From assembly GCA_016000265.1 (NCBI GenBank), contig JAECRL010000009.1:1-64000 (forward strand): a stretch of DNA of 64,000 nucleotides, given 5' to 3'. Origin of the DNA: Burkholderiales bacterium. GTDB lineage: Bacteria; Pseudomonadota; Gammaproteobacteria; Burkholderiales; Burkholderiaceae_C. This document shows positions 19,235 through 28,845 of this stretch, in pieces. How positions within the stretch are numbered: position 1 is the stretch's first letter; every line of letters starts with the position of its first letter. A model generated the notes under the pieces. The model worked only from the letters and a program-made list of their open reading frames with translations, searched no databases and was not told the DNA's origin. Position numbers and translations under genes: made by a program.

Positions 19235-19900
19235 ACGAGAGGCCTGGCCGACCTCGCGCAGTCGGGCGGCCAGGCGGGCGAACAACTGTCCGACCAGCTT
19301 GAGCTGGGTGGGCTGCAAAGGCTGCCCGGCCATGCGAAGCGTCAGCATGCCGCGGTTGACCGTGACCACCAGCACCAGGGTGTCGGTCCACCAGTGGCTG
19401 GCGGCTTCGTCCAGGGCCTGAACCACGCCCTCATCGAGCCAGTCCCGGCCCACCTGCTCGGCGTTGCTCAGCAGCACGAACCGGCGCATCAGCGAAGGCG
19501 CATCGGTCAAAGGCACCCGCGGGTGCATGGCCAGCCAACGCATCTCGTCGGGCAGGGTGTTGTCGATCTGGGTCTGCATCGCGTTGGTGAAGCGGCTGAA
19601 CACATCGGTCTCGAGGACCTGTGCCAGCACCTTGCTCACCAGGATCATCTGCACGTCGGCGGGCATGCCGGTTTCGCTGCGAAAGCGCAACTCCTTGCCC
19701 GTGATGTAGGAGCGCTGAGAGGTGCCCCACTCCACCCGCCAGCCGTCAGCGGCCTCGACCACGTAGCCGCCACCGGCCTTGTCCTTCACGCGCTTGAAGG
19801 CATGCCCCTCGGCCTTCGCCCACGCGGCCAGCACGGGCCCCTGGTCGCTGGCGGCTGCACCAGGTGCAGCACCGATCAGTCGCTTCAGAGCATCAAACAT
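19226..19900 (-). CDS. Hypothetical protein
   Basis: 224 residues, not recognised. No signal peptide or membrane segment is evident. A mixed alpha/beta composition with conserved-looking aromatic runs (GWRVEWGTSQRSYI; SHWWTDTLVLVVTVNRGML) and an N-terminal low-complexity Ala/Gly stretch. The start codon lies about 50 bp past the 3' end of tRNA-Arg on the same strand, with no terminator between them, so read-through transcription is possible. Its 3' end overlaps the hydratase gene tail to tail. Confidence 0.75.
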   Translation of the reverse strand: MFDALKRLIGAAPGAAASDQGPVLAAWAKAEGHAFKRVKDKAGGGYVVEAADGWRVEWGTSQRSYITGKELRFRSETGMPADVQMILVSKVLAQVLETDVFSRFTNAMQTQIDNTLPDEMRWLAMHPRVPLTDAPSLMRRFVLLSNAEQVGRDWLDEGVVQALDEAASHWWTDTLVLVVTVNRGMLTLRMAGQPLQPTQLKLVGQLFARLAARLREVGQASRSR

Positions 19901-19949
19901 GGAGCGTTTCCATCCTTCGTGGTCGCGAGTGATCCGGGATGGATCGACC

Positions 19950-20026
19950 TGGCCTGCCCGGAGGGACTCGAACCCCCGACCTATTGCTTAGAAGGCAATT
20001 GCTCTATCCAGTTGAGCTACGGGCAG
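19950..20026 (-). tRNA. tRNA-Arg (anticodon TCT)
   Basis: 77 nt with encoded CCA. Acceptor CTGCCCG pairs with CGGGCAG, the anticodon loop is CTTCTAA, and the T-arm reads GGGTTCGAGTCCC. Minus strand. Confidence 0.96.
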
Positions 20027-20059
20027 ACAGCTTCGGGCAGTTTACGCCATGGCACCGTT

Positions 20060-22354
20060 TCAGGGCCGCCAACGAGACAGCCACAGTGCGTTGAGCACCA
20101 CGCTGACGCTGCTGAACGCCATCGCCGCCCCCGCGAGCATCGGGCTGAGCCCACCCGACGCCGCCAGGGGGATGCCGATGAGGTTGTAGCCAAACGCCCA
20201 GGCCAGGTTCTGCCAGATGCGCGCCGAGGTGCGCCGGGAGATGTCCAGGGCCGCGGGCACCAGCAAGGGGTCGCCGCGCATGAGGGTGATGCCCGCGGCC
20301 TGCATGGCGACGTCGGTGCCGCCCTCCGGGTTGGCCATCGCCATGCCGATGTCAGCGGCCGCCAGCGCTGGGGCGTCGTTGAGGCCGTCGCCCACCATCG
20401 CGACCACGCGGCGCTGTCCATGCTCGTCGCGCTGCAACCGCAGGATGTGATCGGCCTTGTCGCCAGGCAAGACCTCGGCGATGACCTCGCGGATGCCCAC
20501 CGCCTGGGCCATGGCCTGCGCCGCCCCGCGGTTGTCGCCCGACAGCATGACCGTGTGCACGCCCAGGGCATGCAGGCGCCGAACGGCCTCGGCGGCATGG
20601 GGTTTGAGCTCGTCCCCGAAGGCCAGGGCCGCGACCACCGACCACGTCGGGGCCTGCGCCCCTCCCCCCTCGCGCACCGCTTCGCCCTCGGCGCGCATCA
20701 GCCAGGACACGGTGTAGCCTTGGGCCGCCCAGGCATCGGCCTGCTCGACCAGTGCGTCGCCTGCGATGGGGCGCTGCGCGGTTTGGGAGCCCGCCTGCAT
20801 GGCCTGCACCCAGCGCCCGCTGCCCAGTCGCCACCAGGCACCCTGAACACGGCCCTCGATGCCTCGCCCCGCGTGGGCCGTGACCTCCGTGGCGCGAACC
20901 CGGGCCAGGCCCTGTGCCTCGGCGGCGTCCAGCACCGCGCGAGCCAAGGGGTGCTCGCTGCCGGCCTGCAGGGCAGCCGCCACCGACAAGGCCTCCACTC
21001 GGGCGGCCGAGACCGTCACCCGCCAATCCACCAGGCGCGGGCGGCCGAGGGTGAGCGTGCCCGTCTTGTCAAAGGCCACCACCTGCACGCGGTGCGCGAC
21101 CTCCAGCGCCTGCGGGTCCTGGATGAGGATGCCCTGGCGCGCCGCGGCCCCGGTGCCCGCCATGATGGCCGCCGGCGTGGCCAGCCCCAAGGCGCACGGG
21201 CAAGCGATGACCAGCACGGCCACGGCGCGGATCAAAGCCGGCTCCGCGCCCAGGCCCGCCAGCCACCAGCCCACGCCGGTCAGCAAGGCGATCGCCAGCA
21301 CCGCGGGCACGAAAACGGCCGAGACGCGATCCACCACGCGCTGGATGGGGGCCTTGCCGGCCTGGGCCTCCACCACGCGTCGGATGATGGCTGACAACAT
21401 CGTCTGCCCACCCACCGCCGTCACGCGCAGGGTCAGGCGACCTTCGGCGTTGATGCCCCCACCGGTGAGCCGATCCCCCGCGCCCTTGGCGATGGGCAGG
21501 GGCTCGCCGGTCAGCAAGGACTCGTCGACGTGGCTGCTGCCTTCGGTGACCACGCCATCGGTGGGGATGTGCTCACCCGGGCGCACCACCAGCACGTCGT
21601 CAACCAGGACCTGAGCGAGGGGCACCTCGACCTCCCCTTGCGGCCCCAGGCGGCGCACGGTGGATGGGCGCAGCGCCTGCAAGGCGCGGATGGCCAGCGT
21701 GGTCTGGCGCTTGGCGCGGGCTTCGAGCGCCTTGCCCAGCAGCACCAGCGTGATGACGACCGCCGAGGACTCGAAGTACAGCGCCGGGCCATGGTGTTCG
21801 CCCGAATGCGACCACCACAACCAGACCGACAGCCCCCACGCCGCCGAGGTGCCCAGCGCCACGAGCTGGTCCATGTTGCCGCCGCCCTCCCGGAGGGCCG
21901 CCCAGCCTGCGCGATAAAAACGCGCACCAAGCACGAACTGCACCGGCGTGGCCAGCAGGAACTGGAGCCACGCGGGCCAGAAGTGGTGGTCGCCCCAGAG
22001 CATGGGCAGCATCAAGGGCACGCTCGCCAGCGCCCCGAGTGCAGCGGGGCCCCACACCGACCACCAGGACGCCGGCGCCTCGACCGCGACCTGCTCGGCG
22101 GTCTGCACCTGAGCGTGGTAACCCGCCTTCTCGATGGCGGCCAGCAAGGCCGATTCGGCGTCGGCCGCAAGCGCGCCACCAGGCGCCCAGTGCACGCTGG
22201 CCACCTCCGTGGCGAAGTTGACCTGCGCATCGGCCACGCCCGGCACCTTGCGCAGGGCCCGCTCGACGCGACCGACGCAGGCCGCGCAGGTCATGCCACG
22301 CACCGCCAGCTGAACGGCGTGATCTGCGGGGGATGAGGACGGGGTGGTGTTCAT
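20060..22354 (-). CDS. copA: Copper-exporting P1B-type ATPase
   Basis: 764 residues from the ATG at 22354; the open frame goes further up but crosses the promoters. One N-terminal heavy-metal-binding domain with GMTCAAC (Cys23, Cys26), then eight predicted membrane segments, the transport motif CPCALGL, actuator TGEPLP, phosphorylation site DKTGTLT, SEHPLA and [11 protein letters not shown] plus the P1B-1 pattern indicates Cu(I) export from the cytoplasm. The divergent copZ-like and cueR-like genes, and a MerR-type promoter facing it (22392-22422), support copper-induced expression. Confidence 0.94.
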   Translation of the reverse strand: MNTTPSSSPADHAVQLAVRGMTCAACVGRVERALRKVPGVADAQVNFATEVASVHWAPGGALAADAESALLAAIEKAGYHAQVQTAEQVAVEAPASWWSVWGPAALGALASVPLMLPMLWGDHHFWPAWLQFLLATPVQFVLGARFYRAGWAALREGGGNMDQLVALGTSAAWGLSVWLWWSHSGEHHGPALYFESSAVVITLVLLGKALEARAKRQTTLAIRALQALRPSTVRRLGPQGEVEVPLAQVLVDDVLVVRPGEHIPTDGVVTEGSSHVDESLLTGEPLPIAKGAGDRLTGGGINAEGRLTLRVTAVGGQTMLSAIIRRVVEAQAGKAPIQRVVDRVSAVFVPAVLAIALLTGVGWWLAGLGAEPALIRAVAVLVIACPCALGLATPAAIMAGTGAAARQGILIQDPQALEVAHRVQVVAFDKTGTLTLGRPRLVDWRVTVSAARVEALSVAAALQAGSEHPLARAVLDAAEAQGLARVRATEVTAHAGRGIEGRVQGAWWRLGSGRWVQAMQAGSQTAQRPIAGDALVEQADAWAAQGYTVSWLMRAEGEAVREGGGAQAPTWSVVAALAFGDELKPHAAEAVRRLHALGVHTVMLSGDNRGAAQAMAQAVGIREVIAEVLPGDKADHILRLQRDEHGQRRVVAMVGDGLNDAPALAAADIGMAMANPEGGTDVAMQAAGITLMRGDPLLVPAALDISRRTSARIWQNLAWAFGYNLIGIPLAASGGLSPMLAGAAMAFSSVSVVLNALWLSRWRP

Positions 22355-22391
22355 GACGGCGGGGCTGCGAAGGCGCTGTGAAGATGATGCC

Positions 22392-22422
22392 ACTCTGAAC
22401 CCTGCCACGGGGGCAAGGTCAA
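22392..22422 (-). promoter_or_regulatory. MerR/CueR-type promoter of copA
   Basis: On the minus strand, TTGACC (-35, 22417-22422) and CAGAGT (-10, 22392-22397) are separated by 19 bp, the long spacer that MerR regulators need. The spacer holds the dyad ACCTTGCC / GGCAGGGT. Confidence 0.8.
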
Positions 22423-22425
22423 GTG

Positions 22426-22456
22426 TTGACTCTGACATGGTGTCAAGGTTTACTCT
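22426..22456 (+). promoter_or_regulatory. MerR/CueR-type promoter of copZ-cueR
   Basis: TTGACT (-35, 22426-22431) and TACTCT (-10, 22451-22456) lie exactly 19 bp apart, with the palindrome TGACA-TGG-TGTCA overlapping the -35 and the spacer. It starts 4 bp from the divergent copA promoter. Confidence 0.8.
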
Positions 22457-22493
22457 CCCCACACCGCCCCTCAACACCCCCCAGGACCCCACC

Positions 22494-22712
22494 ATGAGCA
22501 CCACGGCCCCCTCGTTCTCCCATCGGCTCCACGTCAAGGGCATGAGCTGCCAGCACTGCGTCAAGGGCGTGACCCTCGCCATCCAGGCGCTGGACCCGCA
22601 AGCCCAGGTGCAAGTCGACCTGCCCAGCGGTCAGGTGCAGGTTCAGACCCACCTGTCACGCGAAGCCGTGGCCACTGCGGTGACGGACGAAGGCCACGAG
22701 GTCATCGGCTGA
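22494..22712 (+). CDS. copZ: CopZ-like copper chaperone
   Basis: 72 residues, a single heavy-metal-associated (HMA) domain with the Cu-binding motif GMSCQHC near residue 17. Such ferredoxin-fold proteins carry Cu(I) to CopA. The start ATG at 22494 lies 38 bp after the -10 element. The stop codon overlaps the next start (TGATG), so chaperone and regulator are co-translated. Confidence 0.9.
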   Translation: MSTTAPSFSHRLHVKGMSCQHCVKGVTLAIQALDPQAQVQVDLPSGQVQVQTHLSREAVATAVTDEGHEVIG

Positions 22713-23119
22713 TGTCACCGCTGCTGCACATCGGCGAGGCCTCAAAGCGCACCGGCGTGTCACCCAAGATGATCCGGCACTACGAGGGACTGGGGCTGCT
22801 GCCCGAGGCGCCCCGCACCGAATCGGGCTACCGCCTGTACGACGAAGCCGCGCTGCACACGGTGCACTTCATTCGACGCGCCCGCGACCTGGGTTTCGGC
22901 ATGGCCGACATCGCCCAACTGCTGGACCTGTGGCGCAACCGGCGCCGCGCCAGCGCCACGGTCAAGCGGCTGGCGCTCGATCACGTCGCGGCCTTGCAGC
23001 AACGCATCGATGAGCTCGAAGCCATGAAGCGAACGCTGGCCAGGCTGGCCTCGGAGTGCCATGGCAACGAGCGCTCGGCCTGCCCCATCCTGGACGACCT
23101 TGCTCAGTCTTGTGCATGA
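22712..23119 (+). CDS. cueR: CueR-like MerR-family copper-responsive regulator
   Basis: 135 residues. MerR helix-turn-helix at the N-terminus (IGEASKRTGVSPKMIRHYEGLGLL), a long dimerisation helix, and the C-terminal metal-binding loop with two cysteines (CHGNERSAC), as in CueR. The CueR class senses Cu(I)/Ag(I) and twists 19-bp-spaced promoters into an active form; two such promoters lie just upstream. Confidence 0.9.
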   Translation: MSPLLHIGEASKRTGVSPKMIRHYEGLGLLPEAPRTESGYRLYDEAALHTVHFIRRARDLGFGMADIAQLLDLWRNRRRASATVKRLALDHVAALQQRIDELEAMKRTLARLASECHGNERSACPILDDLAQSCA

Positions 23120-23154
23120 TGCCGAGCTGACGCCACTTCACACACCGAGGCCCC

Positions 23155-24048
23155 ATGCCCTCACCGACCCCACCCAGCTGGCCCCTGCAGGCCTCCACCC
23201 TCAGCGCCTGCGGCATCCGCACCCGCGTGCTGCAAGGAGGCGCTGACCTGAAGGCCACCGAGGCCGTCGTGTTCGTGCACGGCAACCCCGGCTCCAGCGA
23301 AGACTGGCGTGAGCTGATGCAGGAGGTCGCCCCACTGGGGCGCGTCATCGCCATCGACATGCCCGGCTTCGGCCAGGCCGACAAGCCCGCCGACTACCCG
23401 TACTCGGTCGAAGGCGGCGCGGCCTTCCTGACCGAGGCGCTCAAGCAACTGGGCGTGTGGCGCGCTCACCTCGTGCTGCACGACTTCGGAGGCCCCTGGG
23501 GCCTGCTGTGGGCGGGCATGAACCCGATGGGCGTGGGCAGCCTCACCTTGATCAACACAGGCGTGCTCAAGGACTACAAATGGCACCTCATGGCGCGCAT
23601 CTGGCGCACACCGGTGCTGGGCGAGCTGCAGCAGCTGATGACGACCTGGCGGGGCTTCAAATGGGCCATGCAGATCGGCTGCCCCAAAGGCCTGCCGGAG
23701 CCCTTCCTCAAGCGCATGTACACCGAGATGGACTGGGGCACCAAACGCGCCATCCTCAAGCTGTACCGCGCCACCAGCGACCTCGGCGAGCGCAGCCGCA
23801 TGCTGGAGCGCATGCTCAGCCCCATCCAGCCGGCCACGCTGGTGGTGTGGGGCGCAGCCGACCCCTACCTGCCCGTGCGCCTGGCCGAGCAGCAAAAAGA
23901 AACCTTCCCTGGCGCGCAGGTGGTGCTGCTGCCTGACAGCGGCCACTTCCCCTTCGCAGATGACCCGCAAGGCGTGGCACAAGCCGTGGTGCCGTTCTTG
24001 AAGGCGCAGTTGGGCGGCGAGCAGCCGGAGCTCAGCAGCCGTCGGTGA
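23155..24048 (+). CDS. Alpha/beta hydrolase with Asp nucleophile (haloalkane dehalogenase / epoxide hydrolase-like)
   Basis: 297 residues. The oxyanion loop is HGNPGSSEDW, and the nucleophile elbow reads HDFGGPWG, with Asp instead of Ser, which is typical of haloalkane dehalogenases and epoxide hydrolases. The acid (VVWGAADPYLP) and the histidine (LPDSGHFPFADDP) are in place. Cytosolic, no signal peptide. The substrate cannot be told; a dehalogenase would need a second halide-binding Trp/Asn, which I cannot assign with certainty. It overlaps the convergent pseudopilin gene by 17 bp. Confidence 0.8.
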   Translation: MPSPTPPSWPLQASTLSACGIRTRVLQGGADLKATEAVVFVHGNPGSSEDWRELMQEVAPLGRVIAIDMPGFGQADKPADYPYSVEGGAAFLTEALKQLGVWRAHLVLHDFGGPWGLLWAGMNPMGVGSLTLINTGVLKDYKWHLMARIWRTPVLGELQQLMTTWRGFKWAMQIGCPKGLPEPFLKRMYTEMDWGTKRAILKLYRATSDLGERSRMLERMLSPIQPATLVVWGAADPYLPVRLAEQQKETFPGAQVVLLPDSGHFPFADDPQGVAQAVVPFLKAQLGGEQPELSSRR

Positions 24049-24526
24049 ACGCGTCGATGCGCGGAGGCGCGCCGTCGGCATCCGGCGCACGGTAGCGAAC
24101 CTGGCAGGCCTCGGTCGACGGGGCGCTGGCCAGGGTGAAGACGGTTTCGTCACCATCGTGGCGAACGCGAAAGCCCGACAGGCGGACCGCGCGTTCGATG
24201 CCTTGCGGCTCCCCTGCAGCCGGGTAGCCGCGCACCAGGTTGACGACCTCGTCGCCGATGACGATGTCATCGCGGCCGCGGTCGAACAAGCAGGTGGACT
24301 GGACCACGCAGCGGGCATGGGCCAGGCTGCTGGCGCTGTGCAGGGTGCCCTCCAGGCCCCGAAGCACCGAGACGCGAGCCTCGCTGGTGACGCCACTCAG
24401 GCGGGGCAAAGCGGTGGCCGTCATCGTGCCGATGATGGTCACGGTGCACAAGGTTTCGATCAGGGACAGGCCCTTCTGGCGTGCGCAGGCTCTCCTGCGG
24501 CGCGACGCGCGGTACAACACACTCAT
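24032..24526 (-). CDS. Type IV pilin-like minor pseudopilin (GspH/FimT class)
   Basis: 164 residues. Prepilin leader and cleavage motif KGLSLIETLCTVTIIGTM: cut after Gly, Glu at +5, then the hydrophobic assembly helix. The soluble part contains two Cys pairs (CVVQSTC; EACQVRY...DGC). GGGAGG touches the ATG at 24526 and stands 6 bases before the in-frame GTG at 24520, so the true start may be that GTG. No other pilus genes are near; it could serve a type IV pilus or a type II secretion system encoded elsewhere. Confidence 0.82.
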   Translation of the reverse strand: MSVLYRASRRRRACARQKGLSLIETLCTVTIIGTMTATALPRLSGVTSEARVSVLRGLEGTLHSASSLAHARCVVQSTCLFDRGRDDIVIGDEVVNLVRGYPAAGEPQGIERAVRLSGFRVRHDGDETVFTLASAPSTEACQVRYRAPDADGAPPRIDAFTDGC

Positions 24527-24642
24527 CCTCCCAGATGAAGCCGGAGTCACCTCCGGCCGAATGGGCGTGAGTTTTTCACAGGAGGCCGACGGGCGGCACC
24601 CCTGAGGCGCGGGATGACGCACGGGACGCAGCGGTCGCCAAC

Positions 24643-24674
24643 GAAAAAGGCCGCCGGGTGAACCAGGCGGCCTT
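24643..24674 (-). terminator. Terminator of tRNA-Pro
   Basis: AAGGCCGCC / GGCGGCCTT hairpin with a ten-base loop, followed on the minus strand by TTTTTCG. Confidence 0.88.
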
Positions 24675-24684
24675 CTTGAAGAAA

Positions 24685-24761
24685 TGGTCGGGGCGGTGGG
24701 ATTCGAACTCACGACCCTCTGCTCCCAAAGCAGATGCGCTACCAGGCTGCGCTACGCCCCG
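24685..24761 (-). tRNA. tRNA-Pro (anticodon TGG)
   Basis: 77 nt with encoded CCA. Acceptor CGGGGCG / CGCCCCG, anticodon loop TTTGGGA, T-arm GAGTTCGAATC. Minus strand. Confidence 0.96.
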
Positions 24762-24825
24762 ACTGGCCATCATTGTAGACGGCAAACGGCCTCGTTCCGA
24801 GGCCCTGTGACCAGATCGGCACAGA

Positions 24826-27800
24826 TCACTGGCTGATCTGCGCCCAGGTCTTCTCCAAACGTTTGATGCTGACCGGCTGTGGCGTGCGCAGCTCCTGCGC
24901 AAACAGGCTGACGCGCAGCTCTTCGAGCAGCCAGCGGAATTCATCGAGGCGCGCGTCGGGCGTGCCCTTGAGCTCGGCCAGCCGACGCACGAGGCGCTGG
25001 TCCAGCGGCCTGAGCTCGGCCAGGCGCTGGGCGTCGCGCACCGGGTCGCCCTTGAGCTTGTCGAGCCGCAAGGTGATGGCCTTGAGGTAGCGCGGGAAGT
25101 GCTGCAGCTGCGCATGAGGCGTCAGCGCCAGGAAGCGCTTGGGCATGAGGCGCTGGAGCTGCGCGGCCACGTCGTCGGCCACGTCCTTCGGGGGCTTGGC
25201 GTCCTTGAGCTTGCGCACCGCTGAGGCGTACTCGGTCAGCACGGTGCCCGCCAGGCGGGCCACCTCTTGCGCGATCAGGTTCAAGCGGGTGCGGCCCTCT
25301 TCCACGCGGGCCTTGAAGCTGGCCGCGTCACTGGGCAGCGGGTCGGCCAGGTAGGCGCGGTCCAGGGCCACCTCGATGACCTGCTCGCGCAACTCATCGG
25401 CCGTGCCCAGGCTCATGTAGGCCATGGCCATCTTCTGCAGGTCGGGGATGTTTTTCTCAAGGTACTTCAGGGGCTCGCGGATCTGCAACGCAACCAGGCG
25501 GCGCAGGCCAGCGCGGTGCTTGAGCGCGGCCACATCGGGCTCGTCGAAGATGTCGATCTCGACGTGCGTGCCCTTGTCGATGAGGGCGGGGAAGCCGATC
25601 AGGGTGTGCCCACCACGCTGGATCTCCATGAGCTCGGGCAGCTCGCCGAAGGTCCAGTCGGTCAGCGGGGTGGTGGCGGTCGACTTGCCTGAAGGCTCGG
25701 TGCGGCCCGCCGATGCGTTGGGGGCGGCGCCCGCGGCACGTGGCCGCTCCAGTCGCTCTGCGCCACGCGCCGCGGTCTGGGCAGGCGACGATGCGGCCGA
25801 CGGGGCGGCCTGGAGCGGCTCCCCCCCGCCATCGACCACCTCCCTGGCCTTGAGGGCGGCGAGCGCCTGAAAGGCCCCTCGGGCCAGCGAGCCCAGCTCG
25901 GCCTTGAGGGCCGGCAGGTTGCGCCCCATGCCCAGCTGGCGCCCATGCTCATCCACCACGCGGTGGTTCATGAACAGGTGCGCAGAGAGCATGTCGAGCT
26001 TGAAGTCGGCGCGTTTGACGTCGAGCTGGGTCTTGTCGCGCACGGACTTGAGCAGCGCGTCCATCAAGCCCCCCTGGCCGAACGCCACCGATTGCACGAA
26101 GGCCTCGGCGAAGTCGGGCAAGGGCACCAGGCGCGCGCGCGGCTTCTGGTGCAGGCTCTTGAGCAGGGCCAGCACCTTGTCTTTGAGCATGCCTGGCACC
26201 AGCCACTCACCGCGCTCTTCGCTGACCTGGTTGAGCGCGTAGATGGGCACGGTGACGGTCACGCCGTCGCGCGGGTCACCCGGCTCGTGCAGGTAGGTGG
26301 CGGCGCAGTCCACGCCCCCTAAGCGGATGAACTTGGGGAAGGCCGCGCTGGTGATGCCGGCGGCCTCGTGGCGCATCAGCTCCTCGCGGCTGAGGTGCAG
26401 CAGCTTCGGATTCTCGCGGCTGGCGTGCTTGTACCAGCGCTCGAAGCTGTGGCCGCTCATCACCTCGGGCGGGACCTGCGCGTCGTAGAAGGCGTAGATC
26501 AGGTGCTCGTCGACCAGCACGTCCTGGCGGCGGGATTTGTGCTCCAGCTGCTCGACCTGGTTGATGAGCTTGCGGTTGTGCGCCAGGAAGGGCAGGCGCG
26601 TCTCCCACTCGTCGTTGACCAGGGCCTCGCGGATGAAGATCTCGCGGGCCTCGCGCGCATTGACCAGGCCGAAGTTGATGCGCTTGTTGTTGTAGACGAC
26701 CAGGCCATACAGCGTGGCTCGCTCCAGCGCCACGACCTCGGCGGCCTTCTTTTCCCAGTGCGGCTCCAGCAGCTGCTTTTTGAGCAGGTGGCCGCCCATC
26801 TGCACCAGCCAGGGCTGCTCGATGTTGGCGATGCCGCGCCCGTACAGGCGCGAGGTCTCGACCAGCTCGGCGGCCAGGATCCAGCGCCCCGGCTTCTTGC
26901 TCAGGTTGGCGCCGGGGTGCTTGTGGAACTTGATGCCGCGCGCGCCCAGGTACCAGTCCTCGTCGTCGCTCTTGCAGCCCACGTTGCCCAGCAGGCCCGA
27001 CAGCAGCGACAGGTGCACCTGCTCGTAGGTGGCGGGCAGCGTGTTCAGGCGCCAGTTGTGCTCAGCCACCACGGTGTGCAGCTGGGTGTGCACGTCCTTC
27101 CACTCGCGCACGCGCCGCGGGTTGATGAAGTTCTCGCGCAGCAAGGCCTCGTGCTTGCGGTGGCTGAGCTTGTGCTTCTCGGGTGCACCCGGCTCGTGGT
27201 GTCCGTGCCCGCCGCGCGACTCGTCCAGCCACTTCCACAGCTTGACGGTGCCCATGAACTCCGACTTCTCGTCGTCGAACTGCTTGTGCTTGGTGTCGGC
27301 CTGCTGTTGCTGGTCGATGGGGCGGTCGCGCACGTCCTGCACGCTCAAACTGGCCGCGATCACCAGCACCTCGGCCAGGGCCTCGCGGTCCTTGGCTTCG
27401 AGGATCATGCGGCCCACGCGCGGGTCCAGCGGCAGGCGAGCCAGGGTCTGGCCCAGCGGCGTGATCTGGTTGTCGTCGTCGACGGCACCGAGCTCGTTGA
27501 GCAACTGGTAGCCGTCGGCGATGGCCTTGCGCAGCGGCGGCTCGATGAAGGGGAAGTCCTCCACATGCCCCAGGTGCAGCGACTTCATCCGCAAGATCAC
27601 GCCCGCCAGCGAGCTGCGCAGGATCTCCGGGTCGGTGAAGCGCGGTCGCGCGTTGAAGTCCTTCTCGTCGTAGAGGCGGATGCAGATGCCGTTGGCCACC
27701 CGACCGCATCGGCCCGCGCGCTGGTTGGCCGCGGCCTGGCTGATGGGCTCGATCTGCAGCTGCTCGACCTTGTTGCGGAAGGAGTAGCGCTTGACGCGCG

Positions 27801-28785
27801 CGCTGCCGCTGTCGATCACGTAGCGGATGCCCGGCACCGTGAGGGACGTTTCGGCCACGTTGGTGGCCAGCACGATGCGCAGCCCGTTGCCGCTCTTGAA
27901 GACCTCGTCTTGCTCCTGCTGGCTCAGCCGCGCGAACAAGGGCAGCACGGTGGCCACGGTGCGGTGCTGGGCCAGGTGCTTGCGCAGGTGGTCGGCGGCC
28001 TCGCGGATCTCGCGCTCACCGGGCAGGAAGACGAGGATGTCGCCGCCATGGCCCGCCTCGCGCCAGAGCTCGTCCACCCCGTCGGCAATCGCCTCGTTCA
28101 AGCCGTACTCGCGGCTTTCTTCAAATGGCCGAAAGCGTTGCTCCACCGGGAACATCCGCCCCGACACCATGATGACCGGCGCCGGGCCCTTGGCCGAAGC
28201 GAAGTGCTGCGCGAAGCGGTCGGCGTCGATGGTGGCCGAGGTGACGATGACCTTCAGGTCGGGCCGGCGCGGCAGCAACTGGCGCAGGTAGCCCAGCAGG
28301 AAGTCGATGTTCAGGCTGCGCTCATGGGCCTCGTCGATGATGAGGGTGTCGTAGGCGCGCAGGTCCGGGTCGCCTTGTGTCTCGGCCAGCAAGATGCCGT
28401 CGGTCATCAGCTTGACGCTGGCCCCGGGTTGCAGGCGATCCTGGAAGCGGATCTTGTAGCCGACCACGTCGCCCAACGGCGTGTTGAGCTCTTCGGCGAT
28501 GCGCTTGGCCACGCTGGAGGCCGCGATGCGTCGGGGCTGCGTGTGCCCGATCAGCTTCGGGCGCTTGCCGTGCTCTCGCGGCTGGCCCCAACCGCCACGG
28601 CCCATGGTCATCGCGATCTTGGGCAGCTGCGTGGTCTTGCCCGAGCCGGTTTCGCCGCAGACGATGACGACCTGGTGCTCGCGCAGGGCGGCCTCGATCT
28701 CGTCGCGTTTGCCGCTGACGGGCAAGGATTGCGGAAAAGTGATGGGTGGCAACACGGGAAAGACTGGGGGCACAGGCGGGAACAA
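24826..28785 (-). CDS. hrpA: ATP-dependent RNA helicase HrpA
   Basis: About 1,319 residues, the usual HrpA length. DEAH-box helicase: Walker A GETGSGKTT (about residue 44), DEAH box IIDEAHERS, motif III TSATID, motif VI QRAGRCGR. It continues with HA2, OB-fold and the long DUF3418 C-terminus typical of HrpA. It acts in RNA processing and in rescuing stalled or collided ribosomes. An Ala/Pro/Arg-rich insert (about residues 985-1035) interrupts the second half. The start is uncertain: TTG at 28785 or GTG at 28773, neither with a clear ribosome site. Confidence 0.93.
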   Translation of the reverse strand: MFPPVPPVFPVLPPITFPQSLPVSGKRDEIEAALREHQVVIVCGETGSGKTTQLPKIAMTMGRGGWGQPREHGKRPKLIGHTQPRRIAASSVAKRIAEELNTPLGDVVGYKIRFQDRLQPGASVKLMTDGILLAETQGDPDLRAYDTLIIDEAHERSLNIDFLLGYLRQLLPRRPDLKVIVTSATIDADRFAQHFASAKGPAPVIMVSGRMFPVEQRFRPFEESREYGLNEAIADGVDELWREAGHGGDILVFLPGEREIREAADHLRKHLAQHRTVATVLPLFARLSQQEQDEVFKSGNGLRIVLATNVAETSLTVPGIRYVIDSGSARVKRYSFRNKVEQLQIEPISQAAANQRAGRCGRVANGICIRLYDEKDFNARPRFTDPEILRSSLAGVILRMKSLHLGHVEDFPFIEPPLRKAIADGYQLLNELGAVDDDNQITPLGQTLARLPLDPRVGRMILEAKDREALAEVLVIAASLSVQDVRDRPIDQQQQADTKHKQFDDEKSEFMGTVKLWKWLDESRGGHGHHEPGAPEKHKLSHRKHEALLRENFINPRRVREWKDVHTQLHTVVAEHNWRLNTLPATYEQVHLSLLSGLLGNVGCKSDDEDWYLGARGIKFHKHPGANLSKKPGRWILAAELVETSRLYGRGIANIEQPWLVQMGGHLLKKQLLEPHWEKKAAEVVALERATLYGLVVYNNKRINFGLVNAREAREIFIREALVNDEWETRLPFLAHNRKLINQVEQLEHKSRRQDVLVDEHLIYAFYDAQVPPEVMSGHSFERWYKHASRENPKLLHLSREELMRHEAAGITSAAFPKFIRLGGVDCAATYLHEPGDPRDGVTVTVPIYALNQVSEERGEWLVPGMLKDKVLALLKSLHQKPRARLVPLPDFAEAFVQSVAFGQGGLMDALLKSVRDKTQLDVKRADFKLDMLSAHLFMNHRVVDEHGRQLGMGRNLPALKAELGSLARGAFQALAALKAREVVDGGGEPLQAAPSAASSPAQTAARGAERLERPRAAGAAPNASAGRTEPSGKSTATTPLTDWTFGELPELMEIQRGGHTLIGFPALIDKGTHVEIDIFDEPDVAALKHRAGLRRLVALQIREPLKYLEKNIPDLQKMAMAYMSLGTADELREQVIEVALDRAYLADPLPSDAASFKARVEEGRTRLNLIAQEVARLAGTVLTEYASAVRKLKDAKPPKDVADDVAAQLQRLMPKRFLALTPHAQLQHFPRYLKAITLRLDKLKGDPVRDAQRLAELRPLDQRLVRRLAELKGTPDARLDEFRWLLEELRVSLFAQELRTPQPVSIKRLEKTWAQISQ

Positions 28786-28845
28786 AGTGCCGCATTATCC
28801 AACCCAGCCTGACTTCTCACCCGGGGCGTCGAACCTGGGGCCCCC

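Noticed and set aside
19394..21394. Long plus-strand frame running across tRNA-Arg and copA
   Set aside because: It passes through a tRNA gene and opposite conserved CopA motifs; no protein family signal.
26368..28812. Plus-strand 814-codon frame opposite hrpA
   Set aside because: Shadow of HrpA codons, with Gln/Val/His-rich low-complexity content.
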